64,000 nucleotides of DNA. Source: an uncultured Gemmatimonadales bacterium (lineage in GTDB: Bacteria > Gemmatimonadota > Gemmatimonadetes > Gemmatimonadales > GWC2-71-9). The notes under the pieces are model-generated. The model worked only from the letters and a program-made list of their open reading frames with translations. It was not told where the DNA came from and ran no database searches. The stretch lies in contig CAMYLY010000011.1 in the NCBI GenBank assembly GCA_947259405.1, forward strand, positions 62,001 through 126,000, in the 5' to 3' direction. Positions 43,333 through 52,757 of the stretch are shown in pieces; the stretch's first letter is position 1; every line of letters starts with the position of its first letter. A program made the position numbers and the translations under genes.

Positions 43333-44898
43333 TTACGGCAACGGCGGCGTCGTCTCGGGTGGCCGTCGATGTTTGGTGTCCTGCTCGAACGCGTACGCCA
43401 GCGCGATGAGACGAGGCTCCGACCACGCATCGCCGAACAACTGCAGCCCTACCGGGAGGGTTCCGCGTACGTACCCCATCGGGACGGTCACCGCCGGGAA
43501 GCCGCTCCCGGGGGCGAGGTCCTGGCTGTTGTCCCCCGCAGGCGTCGTGAGATCGCCGATCAGTCGTGGCGGGTTGCTCCACGTGGGATACGCCATCGCG
43601 TCGAGGTCGTACTGCGTGAGCTGGCGGCGGATGGCCGCGCGGAATGTGACCTGGTTCTTCCGGGCGGTGAGGCAGGCTTCGTTCGCATCCGGGTCGTCAC
43701 GGTGCTCCTGAAAGAACTCCAGCCGCGGACGAATCGACGGGTGCGTGCGGCGCGACGCGATGATGGCATCAAGGTCGGTGACCGAAGCCTCTCGGCCGAG
43801 GCTCGCCAGATACGCGTTGATATCCCATTGAAACCGTCGGCACCACAACCCACCAGACCGCCGGATCTCCTCCATTTCGGGGATCATCACCGAATCGACG
43901 ATCGTGGCGCCCGCTTGTTGCATCGCTGCCAGCGCCTCCTCAAACCGCGCGAGCACCTCATCATCAGCACCGGGCCGATTGGACCACTGCCGCATCACGC
44001 CGATGCGGGCGCCCTCGAGTGCCTCCGCATCGAGGTATGCCGCGTAGTTGGGAATTGGACGGGCGCCCACCGCCTCGGTCCACGGATCGGCAGGATCGTA
44101 GCCCACAATCACCTGGAAGACAGCGACCGCGTCAGCGACGCTCCGTGCCATAGGACCGCCAATGTCCTTGTCGAGATACAACGGTACGATGCCATCTCGA
44201 CTCGTCAGCCCCATGGTCGAGCGGATACCCACTAGCGCTTGATGCGAGGACGGACCGCGGATCGAGTTCCCCGTGTCCGTCCCTAGACCGACCGCGCCGA
44301 AGCTCGCTGCGACCGCTGCCGCGGTCCCGCCACTCGATCCCGCAGTCACACGGTTCAACGCATATGGGTTGCGCGTGTATCCCGGCAACATCGAACCCAC
44401 CGTTTCGTACGGTGAAAACGCGAACTCCGCCATGTTGGACTTGGCAATCACAATCGCACCCGCTTCGCGGATCCGCTGCACCTGGAACGCGTCGTCAGGT
44501 GGCATCGATCCCGCCAGCGACGCGGACCCCGCGGTCGTCTGCATGTCATGCGTGTCGTAGTTGTCTTTGACGATGATTGGAATGCCATGCAGCGATCCGA
44601 CGAAGCCGCCCGTGCGGAATGCGCGGTCCAGTTCGTCAGCTCGTTCGAGCGCCTGTGGATTGATCGTGATGATGGCGTTGAGCGCGGGCCCTTGCTTGTC
44701 GTACGCTTCTATACGTTCGAGATATCGCTGCACAAGTTCTCGTGCCGTGAGGGTTCCCGCTTGCATGGCCGCATGAATCTCGGCGATCGACGCCTCGACG
44801 ACGTCGAAGCGTTGAGCTTCCGTGGCAGAGGGCTGAAGAACCAGCATGATCAACGCGAGCTTCGAGAATGGCGCGTGCACCTGGGACCTTCGGATCAT
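43333..44898 (-). CDS. amidase-signature hydrolase, secreted
   Basis: About 521 residues from ATG 44898, with a signal peptide (LALIMLVLQPSATEAQ). The amidase-signature triad is present: IVKDNYDTHDMQTTAGS (Lys), TAGSSGGTAAAVAASFG (cis-Ser) and GTDTGNSIRGPSSH (nucleophile Ser). The family hydrolyses amides, for instance fatty-acid amides or peptide amides; GatA itself is cytoplasmic, so this periplasmic enzyme is a catabolic amidase. The stop lies in a clear 3' end with a ~105-base gap to the symporter genes. Confidence 0.9.
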   Translation of the reverse strand: MIRRSQVHAPFSKLALIMLVLQPSATEAQRFDVVEASIAEIHAAMQAGTLTARELVQRYLERIEAYDKQGPALNAIITINPQALERADELDRAFRTGGFVGSLHGIPIIVKDNYDTHDMQTTAGSASLAGSMPPDDAFQVQRIREAGAIVIAKSNMAEFAFSPYETVGSMLPGYTRNPYALNRVTAGSSGGTAAAVAASFGAVGLGTDTGNSIRGPSSHQALVGIRSTMGLTSRDGIVPLYLDKDIGGPMARSVADAVAVFQVIVGYDPADPWTEAVGARPIPNYAAYLDAEALEGARIGVMRQWSNRPGADDEVLARFEEALAAMQQAGATIVDSVMIPEMEEIRRSGGLWCRRFQWDINAYLASLGREASVTDLDAIIASRRTHPSIRPRLEFFQEHRDDPDANEACLTARKNQVTFRAAIRRQLTQYDLDAMAYPTWSNPPRLIGDLTTPAGDNSQDLAPGSGFPAVTVPMGYVRGTLPVGLQLFGDAWSEPRLIALAYAFEQDTKHRRPPETTPPLP

Positions 44899-44909
44899 AA
44901 AGACTTTAT

Positions 44910-45164
44910 TCACACCCAACTGGGCAATCGCAGTTTCTCGAGCACGGCGCGAAAACGCTCATCACCCTCAAACGTCCACACATCCGGCCCGAGCATGGCC
45001 AAGAGGGTAAAGGGAGCCGTGCGATCGGCCACGCACGCCTCGAGTTCGGCAATGAGACGATCGGTGTGTCCCAACCCCATCTCAATCATTGCTCTGGCTG
45101 CCGGCATGATGTATTCCCCATCAATGCCATCGTGACCTTCAACCTTCCGCTGTACGTCTTCCAT
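44910..45164 (-). CDS. small TPR-like fragment
   Basis: 84 residues: an N-terminal short stretch, then ARAMIEMGLGHTDRLIAELEACVADR and the ending FEGDERFRAVLEKLRLP, which matches the C-terminus of long TPR proteins, often kinase-TPR proteins, in related bacteria. No start of such a protein precedes it, so it is probably a leftover 3' piece or a small TPR-end protein. It sits between fabH-like and amidase genes. Confidence 0.45.
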   Translation of the reverse strand: MEDVQRKVEGHDGIDGEYIMPAARAMIEMGLGHTDRLIAELEACVADRTAPFTLLAMLGPDVWTFEGDERFRAVLEKLRLPSWV

Positions 45165-45199
45165 TGTCGCTCACCTTTGTAGTTCACTCAGTCACTAAT

Positions 45200-46183
45200 T
45201 CAGATTCGAACAAGCATCGCCGCCCAATGAAAACCCGCACCGAATGCCGTAAGGAGCACCAGCGAGCCGGACTGCACGCGGCCTTCCTTACGCGCCTCCC
45301 ATAGCGCGAGGGGAACGGATGCGGAACCGGTGTTCCCGTACTCCTGGAGGTTCACGAACACCTTGTGCTCCGGGACCTCCAGACGTTTGCGCACAGCCTC
45401 GATGATGCGGATGTTGGCCTGATGCGGAATCACGAGATCGACGTCGTCGATCGTCACGCCCGCCGCGGCCAAGACCTCTGCTGCCGCCGCACTCATGCGG
45501 TGCGTCGCATGCCGGAACACCTCTCGCCCCTCCATGACCAGATTCTTATGCAGACCTTCGGCCGCGCCTTCGGGCGTAAAAGGCACCCGCGTGCCACCAG
45601 ACTCGAGGCCCAAGATGCCGGACTGCGCGCCATCCGTGCCCGCTACAGCTGTGAGAATCTCGCTCGTACCCGCCCCGACGATGGACGCACCCGCACCATC
45701 GCCAAACAACACGGCCGTGTTCCGGTCCCGCCAATTCATCAACCGAGTGATCAGTTCGACCCCGACAACCAAGATCTTCCGGTGACCCCCCACCGCCCGA
45801 TGGCGCGCTATGTCGAGCGCCAATACAGATCCTGCACAGCCGCTTCCCCCGAGGTCAAAGGCCGGAATCTCACGTGCGCCCAGCTTGTGTTGCACGAAAG
45901 CCGCCGTGTCCGGTGTGTATACCTCGGGCGTATCGGTGGCCACGATGATCTCGTCCAGATCGATCGCGGCAAGCCCCGCATCCTCGAGAGCGACTCGAGC
46001 GGCGGCAACCGCCAGATCTGCGGTGCTCTCGTCGTCGGACGCGATGCGCCGCCGCTCGATGCCGGTACGTTCCCGAATCCACTCGTCGGAGGTGTCGACG
46101 TACTGGGTCCACTCGTCGTTGGTCATGACACGGGCCGGCACATGACCGCCCAGACCTATGAGACCGATCTTCCTGCTCGCCAT
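45200..46183 (-). CDS. fabH: 3-oxoacyl-ACP synthase III family protein
   Basis: 327 residues, thiolase fold. The catalytic Cys lies in GGSGCAGSVLALDIA, His in IPHQANIRI and Asn in YGNTGSASVP, so the Cys-His-Asn triad is complete. The residues before the Cys are GGSG rather than the usual ...AAC, an atypical active-site loop. It starts fatty-acid elongation by condensing acetyl-CoA with malonyl-ACP, or makes a specialised 3-oxoacyl product. It may be a paralogue as no other fab gene is nearby. Confidence 0.88.
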   Translation of the reverse strand: MASRKIGLIGLGGHVPARVMTNDEWTQYVDTSDEWIRERTGIERRRIASDDESTADLAVAAARVALEDAGLAAIDLDEIIVATDTPEVYTPDTAAFVQHKLGAREIPAFDLGGSGCAGSVLALDIARHRAVGGHRKILVVGVELITRLMNWRDRNTAVLFGDGAGASIVGAGTSEILTAVAGTDGAQSGILGLESGGTRVPFTPEGAAEGLHKNLVMEGREVFRHATHRMSAAAAEVLAAAGVTIDDVDLVIPHQANIRIIEAVRKRLEVPEHKVFVNLQEYGNTGSASVPLALWEARKEGRVQSGSLVLLTAFGAGFHWAAMLVRI

Positions 46184-46249
46184 AACGGGAAAAATGAAGC
46201 GCGGCCCGGGCGACCGCGAGCGCCTGGTAACAGGTGAACGATCAGATCG

Positions 46250-47194
46250 TCAGCCGACCAACCGTTCGACCTCGGCACGCATGGCCGCGATCGCCTCCGG
46301 CATGACGCGGCAGCATCCGCCGATGATCGACGCGCCAGCCTCCAACCAGTGCGCTACTGGCCACGCATCAGCCGGTGCGGGCGACCCCGTCCACGTCTTG
46401 CGATCCGCGTCGTATCCCTCCCCAGAGTTCGGATACACGATGATTGGATGCCGCGTGAACTGCCGGAATTCCTCGATGAGTTGCGAGGCGATCGACGGAG
46501 GCACGCAGTTCACCCCAACGCCTCCAACGTTGGGAACCGACTCACAGAGGGCGGCGACCTCACCGATTGGCGTTCCATCACTGATGTGCCGCGCATCGCG
46601 ACAAGTGAAGCTGAGCCAGGCCCACGTGTTGGGCGACTCGCGAAGCAATCGGAGCAGTGCAGCTGTTTCGGCACGTGACGGAATGGTCTCACATCCAATG
46701 AGGTCGACATCGGTGCCTGCCAGTATGTGCCATCGCTCCTGGTGGAACTCGTAGAGCGCCCCTTCTTCGAGATCGTACTCCCCTCGGTACTCCGACCCGT
46801 CGGCCAGGTAGGCGCCGTATGGCCCGATACTTCCCGCAACCAACGGCCGTGATCGTCGCGTCATCGCGCTCGTCGCCCAGAACTCGTCACGCGCACGGCA
46901 CGCGATGTCCGCTGCCATCTCGAGAACGGCGCGCGCCCTCGCATCAGACATCCCTCGACGCCGGAACCCAGGGATGGTCGCTTGGTATGTCGCGGTCGCG
47001 ATGCAGTCCGCCCCTGCCTCGAGGAACTCGCGATGAACCGCTGTGATTCGATCGGGCGACTCGAGCAACGTGTTCGCCGACCACAGCGGATCATCCAGAT
47101 TGCATCCATGCGCTTCCAGTGTCGTCGCCAAGCCACCGTCCAGCATGACGAACCCGTAACGCTCGATAAACGGAAGGAACGGATTATTTGGCAC
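46250..47194 (-). CDS. mmuM: homocysteine S-methyltransferase
   Basis: I choose the GTG at 47194, with a GAGGTGGG ribosome site just upstream, for 314 residues. It is the single-domain Hcy S-methyltransferase: FVMLDGGLATTLEAHG at the N-terminus, GPYGAYLADGSEYRGEY, and zinc ligands in GVNC and the terminal GGCCR. It transfers a methyl group from S-methylmethionine (or SAM) to homocysteine. It sits in a long leftward gene run after the GIDE-domain gene. Confidence 0.9.
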   Translation of the reverse strand: MPNNPFLPFIERYGFVMLDGGLATTLEAHGCNLDDPLWSANTLLESPDRITAVHREFLEAGADCIATATYQATIPGFRRRGMSDARARAVLEMAADIACRARDEFWATSAMTRRSRPLVAGSIGPYGAYLADGSEYRGEYDLEEGALYEFHQERWHILAGTDVDLIGCETIPSRAETAALLRLLRESPNTWAWLSFTCRDARHISDGTPIGEVAALCESVPNVGGVGVNCVPPSIASQLIEEFRQFTRHPIIVYPNSGEGYDADRKTWTGSPAPADAWPVAHWLEAGASIIGGCCRVMPEAIAAMRAEVERLVG

Positions 47195-47205
47195 ATCCCA
47201 CCTCT

Positions 47206-47910
47206 TCAACGACTCATCAGCCCGTGCACGAGCGCCCACAACCCGCCGAAGAACAAGACAGGTGCGAGGAGGTTCAGGATGCGTGAGACATTGCCGAGTG
47301 ACCGTGCGAGTTGTTCCTCGCTCTTGGTGCTGATGAAGAACCGGCCCTCACCTTGCCGAAGTTCAACCGACTCGCCCGGCCCGTACACTACCTTGCCGAG
47401 GACGTACAACCGCGCGTTTGGCTGAATGGCCCAGACGGTGAGGCGCGTTGGAGCGCCACTCAGGGCACCGAGGTCGAGGCCGCCGATCTCGAAGGAGAAT
47501 CCCTGTTGGCGCCCGGTTTCGCTGTGGACCTTGGGCGCGTCGATCTCCGCCCCTTCGGGGTGCACGAGGATTTGTCCCGTGCCATCGTCGAGTGTGAACG
47601 GCACACTCGATTCGCCGGAGTCGATGGTCCGCCACTCGTAGCGACTTCCCCCTTGCGAGTCGCGCCGTCGCTCGCGGCGCTCGATCTTGTACTTGTAGCA
47701 GAGACATTCGCCGAGCTCACCCGGACCGTCGAGTGGCTTGTCGCTCGTGGCCACGCCCTTGAGTTCCACACGATGGCCTGCCATCACGGACCCAACGCTC
47801 GACGTCTGCGTGCCCTCGATGTCGTCCTTGAGCTGCGCCTTGCCACGTCCAATGAACCAGACGACGACCCCACCAATCATCGCGATGGCTCCGACGACGA
47901 TGAAGATCAC
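47206..47910 (-). CDS. GIDE-domain (MUL1-like) membrane protein
   Basis: 234 residues with one helix at each end (FIVVGAIAMIGGVVVWFIG; ILNLLAPVLFFGGLWALVHGL). The centre has the GIDE/BAM pattern of mitochondrial E3 ligase MUL1: GEL..CLCYKYKIERRERR, SSVPFTLDDGTGQILVHPEGA. No RING domain is present, as usual in bacteria. Role unknown. Its ATG overlaps the arginase-like gene stop. Confidence 0.85.
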   Translation of the reverse strand: MIFIVVGAIAMIGGVVVWFIGRGKAQLKDDIEGTQTSSVGSVMAGHRVELKGVATSDKPLDGPGELGECLCYKYKIERRERRRDSQGGSRYEWRTIDSGESSVPFTLDDGTGQILVHPEGAEIDAPKVHSETGRQQGFSFEIGGLDLGALSGAPTRLTVWAIQPNARLYVLGKVVYGPGESVELRQGEGRFFISTKSEEQLARSLGNVSRILNLLAPVLFFGGLWALVHGLMSR

Positions 47911-48887
47911 GGAAGCGTGCGTCGCTTCACCCCATCCACGGCGCCCTGGATCAAGCGGTACGCGGCGGCCCGTGAGACGCCATCGGGATCCCGTTCGTTC
48001 GCCGGTGTCGACGCCACACCGAATGCCACCGTCTTCTCATACGTGAACATGAGGGCGACGGCCGCTGCCAATTCCTGGCTGGTTGGACCATCGGCCACGG
48101 TAAGCGGATGGCCCGGCACTTCGGCGGGGTCGAGGACATCCATGTCGATGTGGACGTAGATGAGGTCGGTCCGCGTTGACAGGTCTTCCATGATGCGGTG
48201 GAGACGCGGGCTCAAGCTCCGAATATCGTCCACCGAAAAGCGCGTGAGCCGGTGTTCGGCCACGAGCTCTCGTTCGAGCGGATCAAGATCGCGCGCCGCT
48301 CCTAATACGATGTTCTCAGTGGGAATGGGCGTGGACAGTCCCGACTCGTTCCGTAAGTTGTGCAGGCCGAGTCCGGCCGCCACCGCCACCGGCATCCCAC
48401 CAAGCATGCCGCTCAAGGTCGTCTCCGGGGTATTGAAGTCGCCGTGGGCATCAATGAACACGAGTCCAATGCGCTCGGAACTCGACGCGACCTGCTGGAG
48501 ACCCCCCAACACACCGATGAGCGAGGTGCAGTTGGCGAGCAGCCCGACATGTAGGTGTTGCGCCCGTACACTCTGGGCAACGAAGTCCGCCAGATGCCCA
48601 TTCGCCATCCCCATGCGGTGCCACGTCCCGTATTCGCGTTTCTGCTCAGGCGTTAGGTCGATGGCGCCGATCGGGGCTACCGCGGCGCCCCGGTCCTCGA
48701 GCAACGCGGCGATACCCCCGCGCTCGAGGTACGCTGGGACGTCGGACAACTCGACTACGTTGCGCGAACCCGTGTACGGCATCTTGACCATCGCCACCTG
48801 CACGCGTCCCTCGGCGTCGACAACGCGCTGCGCGTTCAGCAGTCCCGGCACCCACAACAATGCGACAGCAGCGGCCCAGCGCATCAC
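47907..48887 (-). CDS. secreted arginase/agmatinase-family protein with altered metal site
   Basis: 326 residues with a signal peptide (AVALLWVPGLLNAQ), unlike most ureohydrolases. It retains FIDAHGDFN (Asp146, His148, Asp150) and HIDMDVLDP (Asp pair). The first manganese His, normally in GGDHS, is replaced by LLANCTS (Cys120 or neighbour). The metal centre may hold one ion or another metal. Reaction not certain: guanidino-compound hydrolysis is the default. Overlaps neighbours by four bases on both sides. Confidence 0.85.
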   Translation of the reverse strand: MMRWAAAVALLWVPGLLNAQRVVDAEGRVQVAMVKMPYTGSRNVVELSDVPAYLERGGIAALLEDRGAAVAPIGAIDLTPEQKREYGTWHRMGMANGHLADFVAQSVRAQHLHVGLLANCTSLIGVLGGLQQVASSSERIGLVFIDAHGDFNTPETTLSGMLGGMPVAVAAGLGLHNLRNESGLSTPIPTENIVLGAARDLDPLERELVAEHRLTRFSVDDIRSLSPRLHRIMEDLSTRTDLIYVHIDMDVLDPAEVPGHPLTVADGPTSQELAAAVALMFTYEKTVAFGVASTPANERDPDGVSRAAAYRLIQGAVDGVKRRTLP

Positions 48888-49738
48888 GGTAAGCCTCCGA
48901 TCAATGTCTGCAGCACATCCGCCAAGTGTTCCGCTTCGTCCCGCAAATCACGGGCAAACCTGAGTCGCAGGCGTCCTTGCTTGCTCGTGGGCATGTTCTC
49001 GACCGACTTCATGGCGCGAGCTTGAATGGTAATCTCTGCACTAAACATCCTGCGTTTGAACTTGATCCACGAGATCTCGGCGACCGGAAGTGTGGAGACT
49101 TTGACATCGCTCCTGAACGCACCGAGAAAGGCGTCCTTGGTCTGATGTTCGATGATCACGTCCTCATCTTCGACTCTGATCATGCCCTCGCTCTCGCTCA
49201 CAAACGCATCGGGATCGTGGAACTTGAACGCGAGCACGGGGGCGTGAACAACCGCGGCGCGGTTCTCCACGTCAACCAGTTCTTCCGGCTCCACAACCGC
49301 GGGGACGACACTGGCCGGGTCAAACGTCTCCTCCCGAACGGCAAACACCAAGCGATACTCGATGTCGGCCGTGTACTCTTTCCCCACTGCGAACTCCTGA
49401 CCCGGCGAAACGCCACTCAGCTTGGTCTCGAGCAACCGACTCAATCGTCGCAGGTCCGCCGCACGACCGTACACGCTCTCATCGTCGATCCCCGGCCGCT
49501 CCCAGATGCGGATCTTGAAATCCGCATAGGGACCGACCACCATCGTCCCGGCAGCTCCGTCGGCATCCGCTTTATCCGCCTGCGCTTTCAGCATACGAAC
49601 GAGCGTGCGCAAGCCCGTGATCGATCCGGTGAACCTCCAGACGTGAGCGGCAGTATCGGGCTCGTGGTAGAAACCGAGCGTGCGCCATTCTTCGCCCGTG
49701 TCCGAACTGGGAACACGCGTGTTCCGAGTCTCGGTCAC
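48884..49738 (-). CDS. hypothetical protein with PH-like C-terminal region
   Basis: 284 residues from the GTG at 49738 that overlaps the upstream stop (GTGA); a GTG at 49747 is the alternative. No signal or transmembrane segment. The N-terminal part is mixed alpha/beta (VWRFTGSITGLRTLVRMLKAQ). The C-terminal ~95 residues have the strand order of a bacterial PH-like domain (VIIEHQTKDAFLGAF, VAEISWIKFKRRMFSAEITIQ) ending in a helix (DEAEHLADVLQTLI). No function is recognised. It is coupled to the arginase-like gene. Confidence 0.7.
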   Translation of the reverse strand: MTETRNTRVPSSDTGEEWRTLGFYHEPDTAAHVWRFTGSITGLRTLVRMLKAQADKADADGAAGTMVVGPYADFKIRIWERPGIDDESVYGRAADLRRLSRLLETKLSGVSPGQEFAVGKEYTADIEYRLVFAVREETFDPASVVPAVVEPEELVDVENRAAVVHAPVLAFKFHDPDAFVSESEGMIRVEDEDVIIEHQTKDAFLGAFRSDVKVSTLPVAEISWIKFKRRMFSAEITIQARAMKSVENMPTSKQGRLRLRFARDLRDEAEHLADVLQTLIGGLP

Positions 49739-51801
49739 GGACGCCACTCGATGCGCTCGATCACTGCGCCCTCGAGCACAGCATCCACAGCGTCCATCCC
49801 GCTCACAACAACGGCGAAGATCGTATAGTTGTGATCCAGCCGTGGGTTGTCGACCAAGTTGATGAAGATCTGGCCGTCGCCGGTGTCGCGTCCTCGGGTG
49901 GACACCCCGACAGTCCCCCGCTCATGCGAACGCAGGCCGAGCTCATCGCGGGTATACGGCCCATCGCCGGCATACTCGTTCGCCCCCGGACTCCCACCTT
50001 GAATCACAAAGCCCGGAGCGACTCGATGGAACGTGAGTCCGTCGAAATACCCGTCCCTCGCCAACCTCGCAAATCGGGCCGCGTTCGTCGGGGCCTCGAA
50101 CGGCAGGAGTTGTAGCTCGATTTCGCCGCCGCCATGCATCACGAGCACCGGTCGTGCACGCGCCAGGCCCTCCACTTCTGCAAGCGAGGGGAGGGGTACG
50201 GCCGGCGGTGACCGCGGGGCGGCGCGGTGCTCACCTCCTGTCCAGTCACCCATGATCTCGGCCGCGCGTTGGGCAACAGCGGGATCGAAATCTGTGAGAT
50301 ACGGTTCGAGTGCCTTCACTTGCTGCACGTTCCCGAACTCGGCGACCCGCTCGAGCAAGGCCATCCGCACATCACGGGACGTCTCACGCTCCTCGAGCGT
50401 GATCCGCCGCAGCGTGATCAAGATCAACGGCAACGCGCCCTCGGCTGCAGGACTCCCAGCGAGTGCCCCTGTCGCCGTTATGATGAGTTGATAATCCTCG
50501 CGCGCCAGCTGGGACACGTACACCGAATCGAACTCGTGGTCAGCCAACTCTGACAAGGCGTCAACCGCCAACCGCCTCACGTTGTCATCGTCGTCAAAGG
50601 CGAGACGCTCGAGCACAGATCGATCTTCCAATACGCCGGCCGCTCGTGCGGCGTACCTCCGGAGCCACGCATTTTGTCCACCAGCAAACGCTGGCAAAAC
50701 CGCGCGTGCGTCATCGGGTGCAACGTGAGCAAGCGCCACCAGCGCGTGAGCCGGTTGGTGCCAGGCAGCACGCGTCGTGGAAAGCTGGAGCTTCCCGAGC
50801 AGGAGGTCGCGCACCCCGGCCGTCGACCCACAACGCGCAAGATGATCGATCACGAGCAGCCTTACGTGGAAATCTGGGTCCTCGGCGCCCTCGGCAGATC
50901 GAGCACAACCCGTTGGATCGTCGTCGCGCGCCAGCGCCCGCCACGCCGCGTAGCGAACGGAGGGTGCGGAGTCGCTCATGGCTCGCTCGACAACGACGCG
51001 GCGGACCGAGTCGTGAGCCGTGGAAGATACGGTGACCGCGAGTCGTCGAACCTCGGCATCGGGATCGTCGATTGCCGTTGCAAGCGGTTCGTTCACGGGC
51101 CCGCCCGCGCGGATTGCTGCAACAAGCGCCAAGCGTCGTATGCGTGCTGCCCTGGCCGGATTGGCTTCGGAGCGGTGCACAGCGAGCGCCGCTAGCCGTT
51201 CCATGCCCTCGAGAGGGATTGTGAAGCCCTGGTTGTTCGCTCGGAGGAGTGCCTGGTACCCACGGACGACGCCCAGCAGTTCGTGCATGTATTCGCTCTC
51301 GGACAGCCCGCGCAACATGACTTCGACCTGGCTGACGAGGGCCGTGTCGGACAGCGCGAGACGACCAAGGGTAGCGACGATCGTGCCGCGAACGGACGCA
51401 TTCCGTTCTTCGTCGAGCCGCTCCCCGAGTATGGGTACCACGTCATCTCCGGTTGCGCCGTACACCGCCTGTCCAAGCGCGTTCACAGCCTCCATGCGCA
51501 CCTGCGGTTCGGCATCATCCAACGCTGCCGTGATGCTCGGGACAACCGACGGGCGTTCCAGTCTTCCCAGGGCCCGGACGGCAACCACGCGCACTGATGG
51601 GTTCGCATGGCCGAGCGCCCGTTCAAGCACCGCCACGGCGTTCAGCGCGGGAGCCCGATGATCCTCCGCCTCCAGGATCGCCGCCCACGTCGTCGAATCG
51701 ATCGCGGGCCAAGACGGGGGCCGCACCTGGGCCAAAGCGGGCGCACCCGCCACAGCCACGGCCACCAGGGTCATCATCAACGCGCGCTGCATCGGCATCA
51801 T
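49735..51801 (-). CDS. HEAT-repeat protein with C-terminal cyclophilin domain, secreted
   Basis: I start at the ATG at 51801 just before a signal peptide (TLVAVAVAGAPALAQ), so ~688 residues. Most of it is HEAT/ARM repeats (VRVVAVRALGRLERPSVVP, VRMEAVNALGQAVY, VRRLAVDALSELADH). The last ~155 residues are a cyclophilin PPIase (LLPFEAPTNAARFARLARDGYFDGLTFHRV, GFVIQGGSP, FINLVDNPRLDHNYTIFAVV). It would bind and isomerise prolyl bonds in periplasmic partners. It is the first gene of the leftward run and is divergent from the receiver gene. Confidence 0.9.
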   Translation of the reverse strand: MMPMQRALMMTLVAVAVAGAPALAQVRPPSWPAIDSTTWAAILEAEDHRAPALNAVAVLERALGHANPSVRVVAVRALGRLERPSVVPSITAALDDAEPQVRMEAVNALGQAVYGATGDDVVPILGERLDEERNASVRGTIVATLGRLALSDTALVSQVEVMLRGLSESEYMHELLGVVRGYQALLRANNQGFTIPLEGMERLAALAVHRSEANPARAARIRRLALVAAIRAGGPVNEPLATAIDDPDAEVRRLAVTVSSTAHDSVRRVVVERAMSDSAPSVRYAAWRALARDDDPTGCARSAEGAEDPDFHVRLLVIDHLARCGSTAGVRDLLLGKLQLSTTRAAWHQPAHALVALAHVAPDDARAVLPAFAGGQNAWLRRYAARAAGVLEDRSVLERLAFDDDDNVRRLAVDALSELADHEFDSVYVSQLAREDYQLIITATGALAGSPAAEGALPLILITLRRITLEERETSRDVRMALLERVAEFGNVQQVKALEPYLTDFDPAVAQRAAEIMGDWTGGEHRAAPRSPPAVPLPSLAEVEGLARARPVLVMHGGGEIELQLLPFEAPTNAARFARLARDGYFDGLTFHRVAPGFVIQGGSPGANEYAGDGPYTRDELGLRSHERGTVGVSTRGRDTGDGQIFINLVDNPRLDHNYTIFAVVVSGMDAVDAVLEGAVIERIEWRP

Positions 51802-51906
51802 TGGGAAAATGCCCAGGCTCCGCCGGGAACGCGAGCGAGGTGGCAGCTTCGGGCGACACTTGGACATGGAGTGGACTATTATAAAGGAAGAGAGAAACGA
51901 GAACCC

Positions 51907-52275
51907 GTGGCCCACGTCCTCCTGGTCGACGACGACACCAGCGCTCGGTCCTCCATCGGGCGCCTGCTCGAAAGCGAAGGGCACGCCGTGACGACCGCCC
52001 GGGACGGGCTCGAGGCCCTTCGGCTGGTCGGCACGCGACCGTTCGCACTCGCGATCGTCGATATCTACATGCCCAACATGGATGGCCTGGAACTCATCCC
52101 CAAGCTCAGGATCCAAGTCCCCGAACTCCCCGTCCTAGCGATGTCAGGTGGGTACAAGCCGGGCCGCGGTCTCGACCTCCTCCGGGCGGCCGAACGTGCC
52201 GGAGCCGACGGGAGCATCGCCAAGCCCTTTACCCTCGACGAACTCCGAGCTGCCATCGGCCCACTCCTGCGTTAA
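51907..52275 (+). CDS. stand-alone response-regulator receiver
   Basis: GTG at 51907, preceded by AAGGAAGAG, gives 122 residues. A receiver domain: acidic pair DDD (8-10), phospho-acceptor Asp52 in IVDIYMPNMDG, Lys in SIAKPFTLDEL. No output domain and no histidine kinase next door. A CheY-like single-domain switch. It is divergent from the HEAT-cyclophilin gene; a TATTATAA block at ~51876 may belong to a promoter. Confidence 0.9.
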   Translation: MAHVLLVDDDTSARSSIGRLLESEGHAVTTARDGLEALRLVGTRPFALAIVDIYMPNMDGLELIPKLRIQVPELPVLAMSGGYKPGRGLDLLRAAERAGADGSIAKPFTLDELRAAIGPLLR

Positions 52276-52340
52276 ACATCACTTTCCGGCCGCGCATTCA
52301 CAGTGTACTCTATTGGTGTGAACCGGCACCTCCCGCTGTG

Positions 52341-52757
52341 ATGACCGTGTCCCCAGACGACCTCGTGCTCGCGCGTGCCAGCTACGACCGCTGCTGCGCG
52401 GCACCGGACTTCTTTGTCTGCTTCTATCGCAACTTGTTCAAGCTGGCTCCGCAAACGGAGCCGCGCTTCGCCAACACCGATTTCACGCGTCAGCACAAAC
52501 TCCTCCGGCACGCGCTCGGCTTGCTGCTGAGTTTTCCCACGGAACCGGACACGGAACCGACCATTCTTCGCCGCGTGGCGGATCGCCATGGCCGGACCGA
52601 TCTGGACATTCCCCCAGAGTGGTACGGTGCATTCGTGGACGCCCTACTGCAGACCGTCACCGAACATGACGGCGAGTACACCGACGCCGTGGACGCGGCT
52701 TGGCGCCGGAGCATCGAGCCCGGAATCGAGTACATGAAGGCGCGGTACGAACAGTGA
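52341..52757 (+). CDS. globin-family protein
   Basis: 138 residues starting with ATG at 52341 (an in-frame GTG is directly upstream). Globin pattern: FYRNLFKLAPQTEPRFANTDFTRQHKLL (CD/E region), VADRHGRTDLDIPPEWY with candidate proximal His, and EHDGEYTDAVDAAWRRSI. It should bind haem and sense or scavenge O2 or NO. Its stop overlaps the start of the Ser/Thr kinase gene, so the two are probably made in fixed ratio. Confidence 0.85.
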   Translation: MTVSPDDLVLARASYDRCCAAPDFFVCFYRNLFKLAPQTEPRFANTDFTRQHKLLRHALGLLLSFPTEPDTEPTILRRVADRHGRTDLDIPPEWYGAFVDALLQTVTEHDGEYTDAVDAAWRRSIEPGIEYMKARYEQ

